A program made the translations under genes and the position numbers. A stretch of 64,000 nt of DNA. Origin: Bartonella bilalgolemi. Its GTDB lineage: Bacteria; Pseudomonadota; Alphaproteobacteria; Rhizobiales; Rhizobiaceae. Of this stretch, positions 29,249-42,540 are shown piece after piece (the first letter of the stretch is position 1; each line of letters opens with the position of its first letter). The notes under the pieces were generated by a model. That model was given only the letters and a program-made list of their open reading frames with translations, did no database searches and had not been told where the DNA came from. Location of the stretch: positions 124,001 to 188,000 of the forward strand of contig NZ_JAMCOF010000002.1 in assembly GCF_023500045.1 (NCBI RefSeq), written 5' to 3'.

Positions 29249-31876
29249 TTAAGCAAGGATACGATTGATAATATCTGTCACATCGCTTGATAATTTTGCT
29301 GCTGTTGCAATTGTTTTTAATGCAGATTCGAGTTTTTTCTGTCGAATAGGTTCCAATTGTCTCCAAGAGCGCATAATTGTTAATAACCGTGAAGCAAGTT
29401 GTGAATTTTTAGGGTCAATTTCTAAAATAGTTTGGCATAGGAAATGATAAGATGCACCATCAATCCTGTTAAAACCCGTTTGGTTACCAGAAGCAAAAGC
29501 GCCGATCAAAGCACGTACTCTATTGGGATTATCTTGTGAAAAAAGCGGATGTTTTGTGAGTTTTTGAACACAATCAAGTGTTGATGCTCCTGCAACCGTT
29601 GCTTGAATTGAAAACCATTTATCCATGACCAAAGGATCATGATAATATCGATTTTCAAAATCATTTAAAGCATTTTGCGTTTGTTCGCTTTTGTTAAAGC
29701 GTTGTACTAAAATTGTTATGCTGGCAATACGATCGGTCATATTATCAGACACTGCATATTGTGTGGCAGCACGTTTTGGATTAGCTTCGGCAATAGAGAG
29801 ATAGTCTAATATAATATTGCGTAATGCTCTTTTTCCAGTTTGCTCAGCATTTGGCGAATAAGATTCTTTTACCTGCATTTGTACATAGAATTTTGTGAAA
29901 AGTTCTTGATGGGTGTGTGCAATAGAAGCTAAAAATTGATTACGTACATCATAGATTCGGTCTGGATCGATATTTTTACCAATTGCATGTGCAAGTTCAC
30001 TTTCGCTTGGTAAATTTAAACAAAATGCCCGAAATTCTGGCTCTAGGGTTTCATCTTTGATGATGGTTTTAATCAGCTTTAATAGGTTAAAGGGCATGGT
30101 TGCTTTTTCGAGTGTTTTATCTTGAATGGCTCGAACAAGGGCTTGTGTTATTAGAGTATTCAGTGACTGCCAACGATTGATTTGATTGCTATCATTTTGA
30201 GCAAGAAAAATCAGTTCGTTTTCATTAAATGGAGTTTGTAAAATAATAGGAGCAGAAAAATCTCGCAGGAGTGATAAGATAGGTTTATTACGCAGTCCTT
30301 TTAATTGGAAAGTTTGAGCTTCCTTAGAAAGTAATATAACATCTGATTGAATAGTTGTGTCCCCTTCATAGGGGAGTGATTGTCCCTCAGGTCCTAATAG
30401 ACCAAAGGCAATAGGGATAAGCATGGGTTTCTTATTATTTTGCTGTGGTGTTGGTGGAATATGTTGCTTTGCATGAATTGTTAAAATACCATCATTATAA
30501 TGGCTATCAATTTCCACATGAGGAGTACCTGCTTGTTCGTACCATAGCATAAATTGTGAGAAATCTTGATTCGATACTTCAGCAAAACAAGCAATAAAAT
30601 CTTCAATAGTACAAGCTTGTCCATCATGGCGTTGAAAATAGAGGTCCATACCTTTACGAAAGAGTACAGCGCCTAAAATAGTACGTACCATACGCACTAT
30701 TTCTGCTCCTTTTTCATAGATAGTTGTAGTATAAAAATTATTGATTTGACTATATTGATGGGGGCGTACAGGATGAGAAAGAGGACCAGAGTCTTCAGGA
30801 AATTGCGTAGCTTTCAACATTTTTATGTTTTCAATCCTTTGCAGACTACGTATATTTTGATCTGCAGAAAATTCCTGATCACGGTAGACAGTTAATCCCT
30901 CTTTTAAACAAAGTTGAAACCAGTCACGACAGGTAATACGATTACCAGTCCAATTGTGGAAATATTCATGTGCAATGATGCGTTCAATATTTCTATAATC
31001 TTTGTCTGTTGCTGTTTCAGGATCTGCAAGAACATATTTATCATTGAAGATATTAAGACCTTTGTTTTCCATTGCGCCCATATTAAAGTCAGAGACAGCG
31101 ACAATATTGAAAACATCTAAATCATATTCACGCCCGAAACATTGTTCATCCCAACGCATGGAACGTTTGAGGGCATCCATAGCATAAATTGCTTGTTTAG
31201 TTTTACCTTTTTCCACATAGATACCAAGTTTGACACATCGTCCGGAAGCTGTGATAAAATGATCTTCAAGTTTGTCAAGATTTCCAGCAACTAAAGCAAA
31301 AAGATAAGATGGTTTTGGATGAGGATCTTCCCAAAGAGCAAAATGCCGGTTATTCTCAAGGATTCCTGTTTCAATGAGATTACCATTAGAAAGTAAGATT
31401 GGAATCGTTTGAGAATCTGCTTCAATTTTTACTGAATAGGTAGAAAGAATATCGGGACGGTCATAAAAATAAGTAATGCGACGAAAGCCTTCTGCTTCGC
31501 ATTGTGTGCAATAGACACCATTTGAAAGATAAAGCCCCATAAGTTGACGGTTACTTTCAGGATTCAATTCTGTCACTATTTGTAATGTGAAAGAAGTCGT
31601 GGAAGGAGCAATGATTTCTAAGTTTGAAGGAGTACTTTTATAAGCATTTTCGGCTAATTTTTCTCCATTGATAGTAACAGAAACTAATGTCAGTTCGTCA
31701 CCGGAAAGTACAAGAGGTGTTAATTCTTTTGTATGTTTACGAGGTTCAATAGACAATGTTGCCTTAACGACAGTTTTTGTTGGTTCCAGACAGAAATTAA
31801 GTTGTGTTTTAGGTATGGCATAGGGTGTTTGTTGGTAATCTTCTAAATGATAAACAGGGATTGTTTCTTGTTTCAT
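29249..31876 (-). CDS. pepN: Aminopeptidase N
   Basis: This 875-residue M1-family zinc aminopeptidase removes N-terminal residues from peptides in the cytoplasm. The substrate-binding motif is MGAMENKGLNIFN and the zinc site is IAHEYFHNWTGNRITCRDW, with the third ligand Glu in LKEGLTVYRDQEFS. The C-terminal half is the helical domain of the E. coli PepN type (DUF3458). The length is typical. It is a single gene in the reverse-strand group with the glycosylase gene upstream. Confidence 0.95.
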   Translation of the reverse strand: MKQETIPVYHLEDYQQTPYAIPKTQLNFCLEPTKTVVKATLSIEPRKHTKELTPLVLSGDELTLVSVTINGEKLAENAYKSTPSNLEIIAPSTTSFTLQIVTELNPESNRQLMGLYLSNGVYCTQCEAEGFRRITYFYDRPDILSTYSVKIEADSQTIPILLSNGNLIETGILENNRHFALWEDPHPKPSYLFALVAGNLDKLEDHFITASGRCVKLGIYVEKGKTKQAIYAMDALKRSMRWDEQCFGREYDLDVFNIVAVSDFNMGAMENKGLNIFNDKYVLADPETATDKDYRNIERIIAHEYFHNWTGNRITCRDWFQLCLKEGLTVYRDQEFSADQNIRSLQRIENIKMLKATQFPEDSGPLSHPVRPHQYSQINNFYTTTIYEKGAEIVRMVRTILGAVLFRKGMDLYFQRHDGQACTIEDFIACFAEVSNQDFSQFMLWYEQAGTPHVEIDSHYNDGILTIHAKQHIPPTPQQNNKKPMLIPIAFGLLGPEGQSLPYEGDTTIQSDVILLSKEAQTFQLKGLRNKPILSLLRDFSAPIILQTPFNENELIFLAQNDSNQINRWQSLNTLITQALVRAIQDKTLEKATMPFNLLKLIKTIIKDETLEPEFRAFCLNLPSESELAHAIGKNIDPDRIYDVRNQFLASIAHTHQELFTKFYVQMQVKESYSPNAEQTGKRALRNIILDYLSIAEANPKRAATQYAVSDNMTDRIASITILVQRFNKSEQTQNALNDFENRYYHDPLVMDKWFSIQATVAGASTLDCVQKLTKHPLFSQDNPNRVRALIGAFASGNQTGFNRIDGASYHFLCQTILEIDPKNSQLASRLLTIMRSWRQLEPIRQKKLESALKTIATAAKLSSDVTDIINRILA

Positions 31877-31959
31877 AATTGTTTTCCTTGCTATATTGGG
31901 GGAGGTTAATTTGTTGAAAGGCCGCTTATTTCTTAAGAAAAAGCAGAATTTAAAAATGA

Positions 31960-32781
31960 TTAAAGATTATTTAAACGGTTTTTTACTTCTAAAAAGTCTA
32001 TCCATGTGAGCTTTTTTTGACTAGGCGTTCGTAAAAGGTAAGCAGGATGAAAAGTTGGCATAACAGGTATTTTAAGATCTTCGTTTTCGTAGGTAAGCCA
32101 TTTTCCTCTTATTCGAATAATGCCACTCTGCATTCCCGTAAAAAATTGCACGGCAGTGCTTCCCAGCGCTATAAGAATACGAGGCTTGGCTAATAAAATT
32201 TGACGTTCAATAAAAGGGCGACATAATGCAATTTCGCGTGGTGTTGGTGTGCGGTTTCCTGGTGGACGCCAGGGAATAGTATTTGCTATATAAACATTTT
32301 GTCTTGTGAGACCAATTGATGCGAGTATTTTGTTGAGTAGTATGCCTGCTTTTCCTACAAATGGAATTCCTTGTATATCTTCTTCTCGTCCTGGAGCTTC
32401 ACCTAGGAGCATAAGAGGACTTCCTGCTGTTCCATCAGAAAAACAGGTATTTTTGGCTGTTAGTTTTAATGAGCAGCCGTTAAAAGAAAGAAGAGCAGAT
32501 TTCAGCTCATCAAGTGTTTGAGCTTTTTTTGCTATCTCTACGACCGAGAGTACGGGGTGCGTTTTATCCGGATTATCAAGTAAAGTAGTATGCGATTTTA
32601 TGGTTGGTGGTATTTGTTGATGATAGGGGATATCGCATGCTTGGTTTAATTGCGGTTCTACAGGGATAGCTTGATTAAAACGATCAATAGGAATATCAGT
32701 AAGCGCAGTGTCAACACCACTTTCTTTATAGAAACTGAGTAGATCTTCATTTAAGATTACGTCTTTATTTTTTTTTGACAT
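31960..32781 (-). CDS. Uracil-DNA glycosylase, family 4-like
   Basis: This 273-residue repair enzyme of the family 4 fold removes uracil from DNA. Motif 1 is LGEAPGREEDIQGIPFVGKA, and the second conserved segment is FHPAYLLRTPSQKKL. NTIPWRPPGNRTPTPREIA is typical of the alphaproteobacterial subgroup. The N-terminal roughly 80 residues are a low-conservation extension. The four-cysteine iron-sulfur site of classical family 4 enzymes is not obvious. Only GCSLKLTAKNTC and LCRPFI supply cysteines near the expected places, with no CXXC pair. Confidence 0.85.
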   Translation of the reverse strand: MSKKNKDVILNEDLLSFYKESGVDTALTDIPIDRFNQAIPVEPQLNQACDIPYHQQIPPTIKSHTTLLDNPDKTHPVLSVVEIAKKAQTLDELKSALLSFNGCSLKLTAKNTCFSDGTAGSPLMLLGEAPGREEDIQGIPFVGKAGILLNKILASIGLTRQNVYIANTIPWRPPGNRTPTPREIALCRPFIERQILLAKPRILIALGSTAVQFFTGMQSGIIRIRGKWLTYENEDLKIPVMPTFHPAYLLRTPSQKKLTWIDFLEVKNRLNNL

Positions 32782-32907
32782 TTTTCTTTTTGCTTTGTAC
32801 TGATCTATAAATCAATAGACTAAGAAGAATTATTCTTCAAGATTTATAATATGTTTATTGCGAATAGAAATTCAGTATATTCTCAGAAAATGGAGTGGTA
32901 TTAGATT

Positions 32908-33657
32908 TTAATGATCCTTTTGACAATGCTTCAGAAGTAATGTGTAAGTGTATGCTTTCGCATTTTTTATGGCTTCAATCATCGATTGTTTTAACGCTAG
33001 ATGTGCAGCAATAGCACTTGAAAGGATACAACCTGTTCCACGCATTGTTCCTTTTAAACGCGGAGAGGAAATATTTATAACTTCAGTTTTGTTAACTAAG
33101 CTGTCTGTTGCGAAATTATCTTCGGTATGTCCACCTTTTATTAATATATGGCGTGGGCCAAATGAGAGAAGTTTTTGTGCTTGGTGGATTGCTTCTTCAT
33201 GATTAGAAGTCAAAGAGCTTTTACTGAGAAGAGCGAGCTCTGCCATATTGGGTGTTAAAAGATCAATATGAGGAAGCAGTTTATTGAGCATAATATCTGT
33301 GATTTTTTCTGTGGTAAGTTGCCCTCCTGATGAGGCAATAAGCACAGGGTCAAGAATGGTAGGAATATGATGATAATCTTTTAAGATATCACAGATCCCT
33401 TCTATAATTGCTTGGGTTCCTGTCATACCGATTTTAATTGCATGTATTGAATTGTTTTTGAGGGCAATATGCATTTGTGCAGCAACAGTTTCTTTACTCA
33501 TGGGTACAATTTCAGCAACATGGTTGTTATCTTGTACGTTGACAGCTGTGATGGCTAAACTTGCTTTTGTTTGAAAATGTGTTGCTGTTTCTATATCACG
33601 AACAATACCGGCTCCTCCTGTTGGATCGGTACCTGCAACAATAAGTATAGAAGGCAT
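32908..33657 (-). CDS. thiD: Hydroxymethylpyrimidine (phosphate) kinase ThiD
   Basis: This 249-residue kinase phosphorylates 4-amino-5-hydroxymethyl-2-methylpyrimidine (and its phosphate) for thiamine synthesis. It begins PSILIVAGTDPTGGAGIVRD, the ribokinase-like nucleotide/substrate motif, has DPVLIASSGGQL in the middle and the anion-hole motif RGTGCILSSAIAA near the C-terminus. I chose the ATG at 33657, whose first base is shared with the thiE stop (TAATG), over in-frame starts 9 and 30 bases upstream because it gives the family N-terminus. It is the last gene of the thi operon. Confidence 0.92.
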   Translation of the reverse strand: MPSILIVAGTDPTGGAGIVRDIETATHFQTKASLAITAVNVQDNNHVAEIVPMSKETVAAQMHIALKNNSIHAIKIGMTGTQAIIEGICDILKDYHHIPTILDPVLIASSGGQLTTEKITDIMLNKLLPHIDLLTPNMAELALLSKSSLTSNHEEAIHQAQKLLSFGPRHILIKGGHTEDNFATDSLVNKTEVINISSPRLKGTMRGTGCILSSAIAAHLALKQSMIEAIKNAKAYTYTLLLKHCQKDH

Positions 33658-34262
33658 TAGCGCCATGCTTGGGTCACCTTTATCCACTGTTGGACACGTT
33701 CTTCGGGCTTTTTGTTTAAAATAATATCAGTGACAACAGCAGCGCTATTTGCTCCAACTGTTAAAATATTGATTGCGCGTTCTGGTGTTAAACCACCAAT
33801 ACCTACTAAAGGCAAAGAACCAATTTTCTTTCTCCATTGCTTGATTTTTTCTAATCCTTGTGGAGCCCATTTCATCTTTTTTAAAATTGTTGGATAAATG
33901 GGACCAAGTGCAATATATTCAGGAGAGATAGATAAACTTATATCTAATTCGTGTTCATCATGAGTACTAAGACCAAATTTTATATCACTTTTACGGATTG
34001 CCAAAATATCAGCATTTTTTAAATCGTCTTGTCCAAGGTGAATAAAATCACATTTTTCGTCAATGGCTATTTTCCAATAGTCATTAATGACTAATTGGAC
34101 TTTAAATTTATTACATATATTCTTTGCTCGTTTTATATGTTGAATAATCGTTTCTGTATCCTTATCTTTTATGCGTAATTGTATCAGCTTAATCCCAAAG
34201 GGAACTAAACGTTCAACCCAATCTGCACTATCAACAATGAGATAAAATGGGTCAAGTTTCAT
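33657..34262 (-). CDS. thiE: Thiamine-phosphate synthase ThiE
   Basis: This 201-residue TIM-barrel enzyme joins the pyrimidine and thiazole moieties to give thiamine phosphate. Visible signatures are [59 protein letters not shown] and [17 protein letters not shown]. It is slightly short for the family. The start overlaps the thiG stop by four bases and the stop overlaps the thiD start. Confidence 0.92.
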   Translation of the reverse strand: MKLDPFYLIVDSADWVERLVPFGIKLIQLRIKDKDTETIIQHIKRAKNICNKFKVQLVINDYWKIAIDEKCDFIHLGQDDLKNADILAIRKSDIKFGLSTHDEHELDISLSISPEYIALGPIYPTILKKMKWAPQGLEKIKQWRKKIGSLPLVGIGGLTPERAINILTVGANSAAVVTDIILNKKPEERVQQWIKVTQAWR

Positions 34263-35032
34263 GAAAATATTGCTTTGCCAATAACTGGTGTTGAAGGAAC
34301 TGCTACGTTGCGTGCTTCAAGTAATCCTGCTTTGTAACCCATACGTCCTGCTGTAATAGCTTTAGAAAATGCTTCAGCCATTAATACAGGATCACCGGCT
34401 TTAGCAACAGCTGTGTTGAGTAGTACTGCATCATAGCCAAGCTCCATAGCAATGGTAGCATGTGATGGACGTCCAATACCAGCATCGATAACAAGAGTAA
34501 GATCAGGAAGATATGCACGGATAGAACGTAATCCATCAGTATCACGGGGACCTTTAGCAGATCCAATAGGCGCACACCAAGGCATAATGACACGGCAGCC
34601 AACTTCAAAGAGTTTTTCAGCAACAATAAGATCGTCCGTTGTATAGGCAAAAATTTGAAATCCTTCATTATTTAAAATTTGCGCTGTTTCGACTAAAGAA
34701 AAAACATTTGGCTGTAATGTATCTGGATTACCAATAACTTCTAGTTTAATCCAAGGCGTTTTGAAGAGATCTCGTGCTAATTGGGCTGTTGTTACTGCTT
34801 CCTTAACAGTATAACAGCCAGCAGTATTCGGAAGTACAGTTATGTCAAGCTCTTTAAGAAATTGCCAAAATTGTCCGCTCTGTTTTCCTCCTGCAGTTTC
34901 TCGACGTAATGAAATTGTTATAATTTCTGTACCAGATTTATGAATAGCTTTACGAAGAATTTCTGGTGAGGGATATTGAGCCGTACCTAATAAAAGGCGG
35001 GAAGAGAATTTGCGTCCATAAAAATTCAACAT
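34259..35032 (-). CDS. thiG: Thiazole synthase ThiG
   Basis: This 257-residue enzyme forms the thiazole phosphate ring from deoxyxylulose 5-phosphate, dehydroglycine and ThiS thiocarboxylate. It has [20 protein letters not shown] at the N-terminus, the catalytic Lys in [16 protein letters not shown], and the phosphate-binding [20 protein letters not shown]. It is preceded by thiS with a four-base gap. Its substrate deoxyxylulose phosphate is made by Dxs, encoded at the far end of this window. Confidence 0.95.
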   Translation of the reverse strand: MLNFYGRKFSSRLLLGTAQYPSPEILRKAIHKSGTEIITISLRRETAGGKQSGQFWQFLKELDITVLPNTAGCYTVKEAVTTAQLARDLFKTPWIKLEVIGNPDTLQPNVFSLVETAQILNNEGFQIFAYTTDDLIVAEKLFEVGCRVIMPWCAPIGSAKGPRDTDGLRSIRAYLPDLTLVIDAGIGRPSHATIAMELGYDAVLLNTAVAKAGDPVLMAEAFSKAITAGRMGYKAGLLEARNVAVPSTPVIGKAIFS

Positions 35033-35036
35033 CGTT

Positions 35037-35234
35037 TTAGCCTCCTTGCATTGGACTTAGAATTTCAATTCTATCTCCTTCATGCAAGACAAATTGACTT
35101 CGTTCATCAAGAGAAACAACTTCAGCATTAACAGCTGTTGCTAGCCAATTACCTTCATAACCTAATTCATCAAGAAGCAAATTGAGGGAGGTTACTTTTG
35201 TTTCAATTATTTCACCGTTAACAGATATTTTCAT
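35037..35234 (-). CDS. thiS: Sulfur carrier protein ThiS
   Basis: This 65-residue ubiquitin-like carrier provides the thiazole sulfur as a C-terminal thiocarboxylate. The protein starts [12 protein letters not shown] and ends in the required Gly-Gly (SPMQGG). [14 protein letters not shown] matches the family core. It lies between thiO and thiG with gaps of three to four bases. No thiF is present in the operon, so the adenylating enzyme must be encoded elsewhere. Confidence 0.93.
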   Translation of the reverse strand: MKISVNGEIIETKVTSLNLLLDELGYEGNWLATAVNAEVVSLDERSQFVLHEGDRIEILSPMQGG

Positions 35235-35237
35235 GTT

Positions 35238-38587
<3,350 letters not shown>

Positions 38588-39847
38588 TTAGAATGAACGT
38601 TGGAAACGAATCATACTTTGCAAGGCACTTTTTCCATTCAAAGCATTGCTATAGTGTGTGTCATTACTTGCTTTACCTTTGAAAGTACGGTCGTCCTTCC
38701 AAGAAATATACGTTAGCTCAGGTGTAATAACAAATCCTGGAATCAGTTTGTATGCAATATTAACAGATGTTGCGAAAGTTTTTATAGCACTATAAGATAC
38801 TTGAGCATTCAAATTTGCTTTTGGATTGATTTTGTAAGTTGCACCAGCCCACGCTGCCCATTTACCACCCCAGTTTGCATAAATAGTCGTATTCTGACGT
38901 GACAATACATTGTTAGAATCCTCTACAGTATTTACTATATAGTAATCTAAGTTATTTTTATAACCTCCCATTGCCCAAAGATTCAAATTATTATTAATAT
39001 TAAAATCTACACGTGTCTTAGCGGCCCATTTTTTGTAGTAAGCGTCATAAGCGACAATAGTTGAAACACCACCCCATTTTTGCATAAATTTCATACCAAA
39101 TAAGATATTAGGATTATAGTCTTTTGTTTGTTTGCTAGGAAGATCTGTATCATCAACACGAACAATTTTGCTATCTTTATCGATATAATAGTAGTCGATA
39201 TTATCACCAGCGTTTGTTTTAAGAGAAGGGCCTGAAGCATTGCCCAATTCAACTCCGACAATAGCAGAAAAACCAGAATCAGCATTAAAAGTGTAAGAGA
39301 TAACGTTAGTGCGTATATCACCTGCTGGTGCTATGCTGTCATCATTTATAACTTTACCATAACCACCGGTCCAACTGTCGAAAATCGTTTTATCAAGACC
39401 TACACGAAAGCCACCAATTTCTATATAAGCAGCACGAAGTTGCCCACCAGAATTATCTTTTCCTTTGCCCCATTGTGAGCGAATTTCTGCATATGAACGA
39501 AGTGTTCCTAATTCTGTTTCAGAAGCAGCTTGGAAAATAAGGGTTAAACGTGAAGTTGTGCGATAAGTTTTTTTACCATTTGCTAATTCCGCATCGGTTA
39601 TTGCATTAATATTATCACCACCTGCAAAATCAGCGCGGACATTACCAGATATACGAATACATGTTTCTGTTCCAGGAATATAGAAATATCCTGCACCGTA
39701 TGCATCACATGCATGTACGTATTCTACAGGTTCAGGCTCTGCTGGAATAGTTGAAGCCGCTTGAGATCCAGAAACTCCAGAGAGAGCTAATGTAGAGCTT
39801 AAAGAGAGAGCTAATGCAGAGCTTAAAGGGCAGGTTTTAATATTCAT
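38588..39847 (-). CDS. omp43: Outer-membrane porin, Omp2b/Omp43 family
   Basis: This 419-residue outer-membrane beta-barrel porin belongs to the family of Brucella Omp2b. Bartonella Omp43 of the same size is described as a porin that also binds endothelial cells. A signal peptide is followed by the family N-terminus VHACDAYGAGYFYIPGTETC with its two cysteines, and then ISGNVRADFAGG. The barrel strands alternate polar and hydrophobic residues, and the protein ends with Phe (MIRFQRSF), the usual barrel assembly signal. The signal peptide contains a tandem duplication (24 bases, residues LSSALALS / LSSTLALS). It is a single gene with a strong terminator. Confidence 0.9.
   Translation of the reverse strand: MNIKTCPLSSALALSLSSTLALSGVSGSQAASTIPAEPEPVEYVHACDAYGAGYFYIPGTETCIRISGNVRADFAGGDNINAITDAELANGKKTYRTTSRLTLIFQAASETELGTLRSYAEIRSQWGKGKDNSGGQLRAAYIEIGGFRVGLDKTIFDSWTGGYGKVINDDSIAPAGDIRTNVISYTFNADSGFSAIVGVELGNASGPSLKTNAGDNIDYYYIDKDSKIVRVDDTDLPSKQTKDYNPNILFGMKFMQKWGGVSTIVAYDAYYKKWAAKTRVDFNINNNLNLWAMGGYKNNLDYYIVNTVEDSNNVLSRQNTTIYANWGGKWAAWAGATYKINPKANLNAQVSYSAIKTFATSVNIAYKLIPGFVITPELTYISWKDDRTFKGKASNDTHYSNALNGKSALQSMIRFQRSF
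39781..39828. repeat. 24-bp tandem duplication inside the porin signal peptide
   Basis: Two adjacent 24-base units at 39781-39804 and 39805-39828 differ at one base (T versus C). The unit is a multiple of three and encodes eight hydrophobic residues, so the reading frame and signal-peptide character are kept. Confidence 0.85.
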
Positions 39848-40214
39848 TAAAGGATCTCCAGTTGGATTTATTTATAGAACGTATAAAGTGTATAAAAGGT
39901 ATAAAGCACATAATTATGTCTGCTTACTAAAAAAGTACGACGCAATTAAACAAAACATTACATAATGTTAACTATACGAATCTTTATATACAAATCTTTA
40001 TTGAAAATACAAACATAAATTAATCTGGTTGAAATAATAATCTTGTTAAAAATGATTTATGTACTATTTAGATTCATGCGATAAAAAAGACACGAATCTC
40101 CATTATTTTATTTTTTAATTTAATCTAATCAATGAAAATGAAAATTTCAGATATTTTTGAAAAAAATCGAAAATATCTTGAATTTTTTATTGATACTGTT
40201 TATGCATTTTAGTT
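39848..40214. other. Porin promoter region upstream of tRNA-Ser
   Basis: 367 AT-rich bases between the porin start (reverse strand) and tRNA-Ser (forward strand). It must carry both promoters. I see no gene and no structured RNA. Confidence 0.5.
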
Positions 40215-40305
40215 GGAGAGGTGGCCGAGTGGTCGAAGGCGCTCCCCTGCTAAGGGAGTAGGGCTCAAAAGGCTCTCGAGAGTTCGAATCTCTTCCTCTC
40301 CGCCA
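40215..40305 (+). tRNA. tRNA-Ser(GCU)
   Basis: The acceptor stem GGAGAGG at 40215-40221 pairs with CCTCTCC at 40295-40301, followed by the G discriminator and an encoded CCA. The anticodon stem CTCCC / GGGAG encloses CTGCTAA with anticodon GCT, reading AGC and AGU serine codons. A long variable arm (class II) and GTTCGAATC in the T-loop confirm serine identity. Confidence 0.97.
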
Positions 40306-40645
40306 GTTTTTATAAAAATAATATATTATTAAAGATTAGAGATAGGTAACTAAGATTTGGAATAGGGCTTTGATATTTGTTCCTAGAGCGCGCGTCTTTT
40401 TTCTTTCGGCTTTCTCCATTAAATTTTTTAAAGCTCTGGTATATAAAAAGCTGTAGAGGCTATAGAGAAGTTTCGTTAATTTGATGGTTCAATAATGAGT
40501 TAATAAGTTTGAGTGTAAGATGCTAAACTGCTCTACAGAAGTATCTATATTAAGAACAATAGTTTATATGAAAAAGTCTATTCGAAAATCTTGATTTTCC
40601 GATTGAATCAAATTTTTTTCAGGAAAAGATATTGTATTATATGTG
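40306..40645. other. Gap between tRNA-Ser and hmuV
   Basis: 340 bases with no credible open frame. An imperfect hairpin (TCGAAAAT / ATTTTCCGA) near 40579-40600 is followed by Ts, but it lies far from the tRNA end. I assign no function to it. Confidence 0.45.
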
Positions 40646-41440
40646 TTATAAATGAGATGCTGTTTGTGGTAGTATGAAAGGGATGTTTTTTTTAGGTATT
40701 TCAGAAACTGTGAGCGAGCAATTATAAGCTTTACGCAGATTTTCTGTTGTTAAAACAGTGGAGGCGTCTCCTTCACAACAAATTTTCCCTTGTTTTAATA
40801 GTATCATTTTATCGGCATAGTGAGCGGCAAGATTGAGATCATGTAGAACAGCAAGAACACCACCACCACAACGAACGAAATTTTTTATAATATTCATAAC
40901 AATCAGCTGATGCTGTATATCAAGGTTGGCAATAGGTTCATCTAATATCAACCAACGAGCAACTCCATTATAAATAGGCTCCCATACTTGGCAAAGAACA
41001 CGGGCAAGCTGGACTCTAGCTTGTTCGCCACCAGATAACTGGTGATAATATCGGTTTTCATAATCTGCTAGACCAACACGTTTTAAGGCTTTTTGAGGGA
41101 GGCTTTTAAATTGAGCTTTTGTGATGTTAATTTGGTTGATAGAAAGACCAAGTCTTACTACTTCATGAACAAAAAATGGAAATGCTAATGTTGTTGATTG
41201 GGGTAAAACTGCACGCATCATTGCCATTTTATTTGCTTGTGTTTGTTTAATATCATGGCCATTTAGAGTCATTTTGCCATTATAAGGAATTTCTCCACTA
41301 AGTGCTTGTATAAAGGTGCTTTTTCCAGATCCATTTGGGCCAATAATGATAGTGAGAGCGCCACTTCTAGCTTGAAGATGAATATGATTGAGAATATGTG
41401 TTTTCCCGCGCTGAATACAGATATTAATTGCCTCAATCAT
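40646..41440 (-). CDS. hmuV: Heme ABC transporter ATP-binding protein
   Basis: This 264-residue cytoplasmic ATPase energises heme import through HutC. The Walker A motif is IIGPNGSGKSTFIQ, the signature motif LSGGEQARVQLARVL, and Walker B RWLILDEPIANLD with the switch His in AVLHDLNLAAHYAD. I chose the ATG at 41440 (MIEAINICIQRG), which overlaps the hutC stop in ATGA; an in-frame start at 41545 lies inside hutC. The gene is also called hutD. It is the last gene of the hemS-hutB-hutC-hmuV group. Confidence 0.93.
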   Translation of the reverse strand: MIEAINICIQRGKTHILNHIHLQARSGALTIIIGPNGSGKSTFIQALSGEIPYNGKMTLNGHDIKQTQANKMAMMRAVLPQSTTLAFPFFVHEVVRLGLSINQINITKAQFKSLPQKALKRVGLADYENRYYHQLSGGEQARVQLARVLCQVWEPIYNGVARWLILDEPIANLDIQHQLIVMNIIKNFVRCGGGVLAVLHDLNLAAHYADKMILLKQGKICCEGDASTVLTTENLRKAYNCSLTVSEIPKKNIPFILPQTASHL

Positions 41441-42534
41441 GAAAAATTTATTCCTCGTTGGTATATAAGGATCCAAAGAAAAAAAGGTGCGCCAAAAAGT
41501 GCTGTGACAATTCCAATAGGTAATTCTGCTGGAGCAATAATACAACGCGCAAAGGTATCAGAAAAAATGAGTAATACTGCCCCTAAGAGAGCTGAACAGG
41601 GAATGAGATAGTGGTGATCATGACCAATAAGCAGACGTAAAATATGTGGAACAACAATACCAATAAAACCAATACCACCACTGACAGCAACTGCTCCTCC
41701 ACACATGAGAGCAACAAGTAAAACAGCAATATTTTTAATTCGTTGAATATGAAAACCAATATGTTGAGCGACAGCTTCTCCGAGTGCTAGTGCATTGAGC
41801 GCACGTGATAAAAATGGAGAAAAAAGCAAGCCAATCCAAACAATAGGTAAAATAAGACAAACTTTTAACCACGTGGCACCTGAAAGGGAACCAAGATTCC
41901 AAAAAGTAATATCACGCAATTGTTGATCATTGGCAGTGAAAATTAAACTTCCAACAATAGCACTACTGAAAGCACTGAGAGCAATGCCTGCAAGAAGCAT
42001 CGTTGCAATAGAGGTAAAATTGTGTCGTGTTGCTATTACATAGAGAATCATTGTTGATAAAAGCCCACCAAGAAATGCACCTATGACAATTTTGTAAGAT
42101 TCTAGAAAAGGAATAAAGAAAGGTGGGAAGGAAACACCAATGACAATGACTAATACAGCGCCGAGACTCGCACCTGCTGATACACCTACGATTCCAGGAT
42201 CTGCAAGAGGATTACGAAAGAGCCCCTGCATAAGAACCCCAGAAACAGCAAGAGCTGCCCCAACCAATGAACTTAAGATAATACGAGGTAATCTGATATC
42301 AATAAGTATAAGGTAATCATATGTCTTACTAGCTACTGAAAAATTTTGCGTAAGAATTATATGAATGAGATTAATGAGAGAAGCATTTGATGCACCACTG
42401 AATAATCCACTAAAAATACTGAAGATAAGGAGCACTATTAAACTTAATAACGCAATTTTTCCTCGGTTTGTAGTTTTTTCTTTTGTATTTTCTATTGTTT
42501 CAGAAATATGCGTTGTGGAAATATGCTTAACCAT
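41437..42534 (-). CDS. hutC: Heme ABC transporter permease
   Basis: This 365-residue FecCD-family inner-membrane permease forms the heme channel. It has about nine or ten hydrophobic helices, with the family motifs IRLPRIILSSLVGAALAVSG and LADPGIVGVSAGASLGAVLV, and GFIGIVVPHILRLLIGHDHH near the C-terminus. A hydrophilic N-terminal extension of about 25 residues precedes the first helix. It overlaps hmuV by four bases and follows hutB by six bases. Confidence 0.93.
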   Translation of the reverse strand: MVKHISTTHISETIENTKEKTTNRGKIALLSLIVLLIFSIFSGLFSGASNASLINLIHIILTQNFSVASKTYDYLILIDIRLPRIILSSLVGAALAVSGVLMQGLFRNPLADPGIVGVSAGASLGAVLVIVIGVSFPPFFIPFLESYKIVIGAFLGGLLSTMILYVIATRHNFTSIATMLLAGIALSAFSSAIVGSLIFTANDQQLRDITFWNLGSLSGATWLKVCLILPIVWIGLLFSPFLSRALNALALGEAVAQHIGFHIQRIKNIAVLLVALMCGGAVAVSGGIGFIGIVVPHILRLLIGHDHHYLIPCSALLGAVLLIFSDTFARCIIAPAELPIGIVTALFGAPFFLWILIYQRGINFS

Positions 42535-42540
42535 TTCTAT

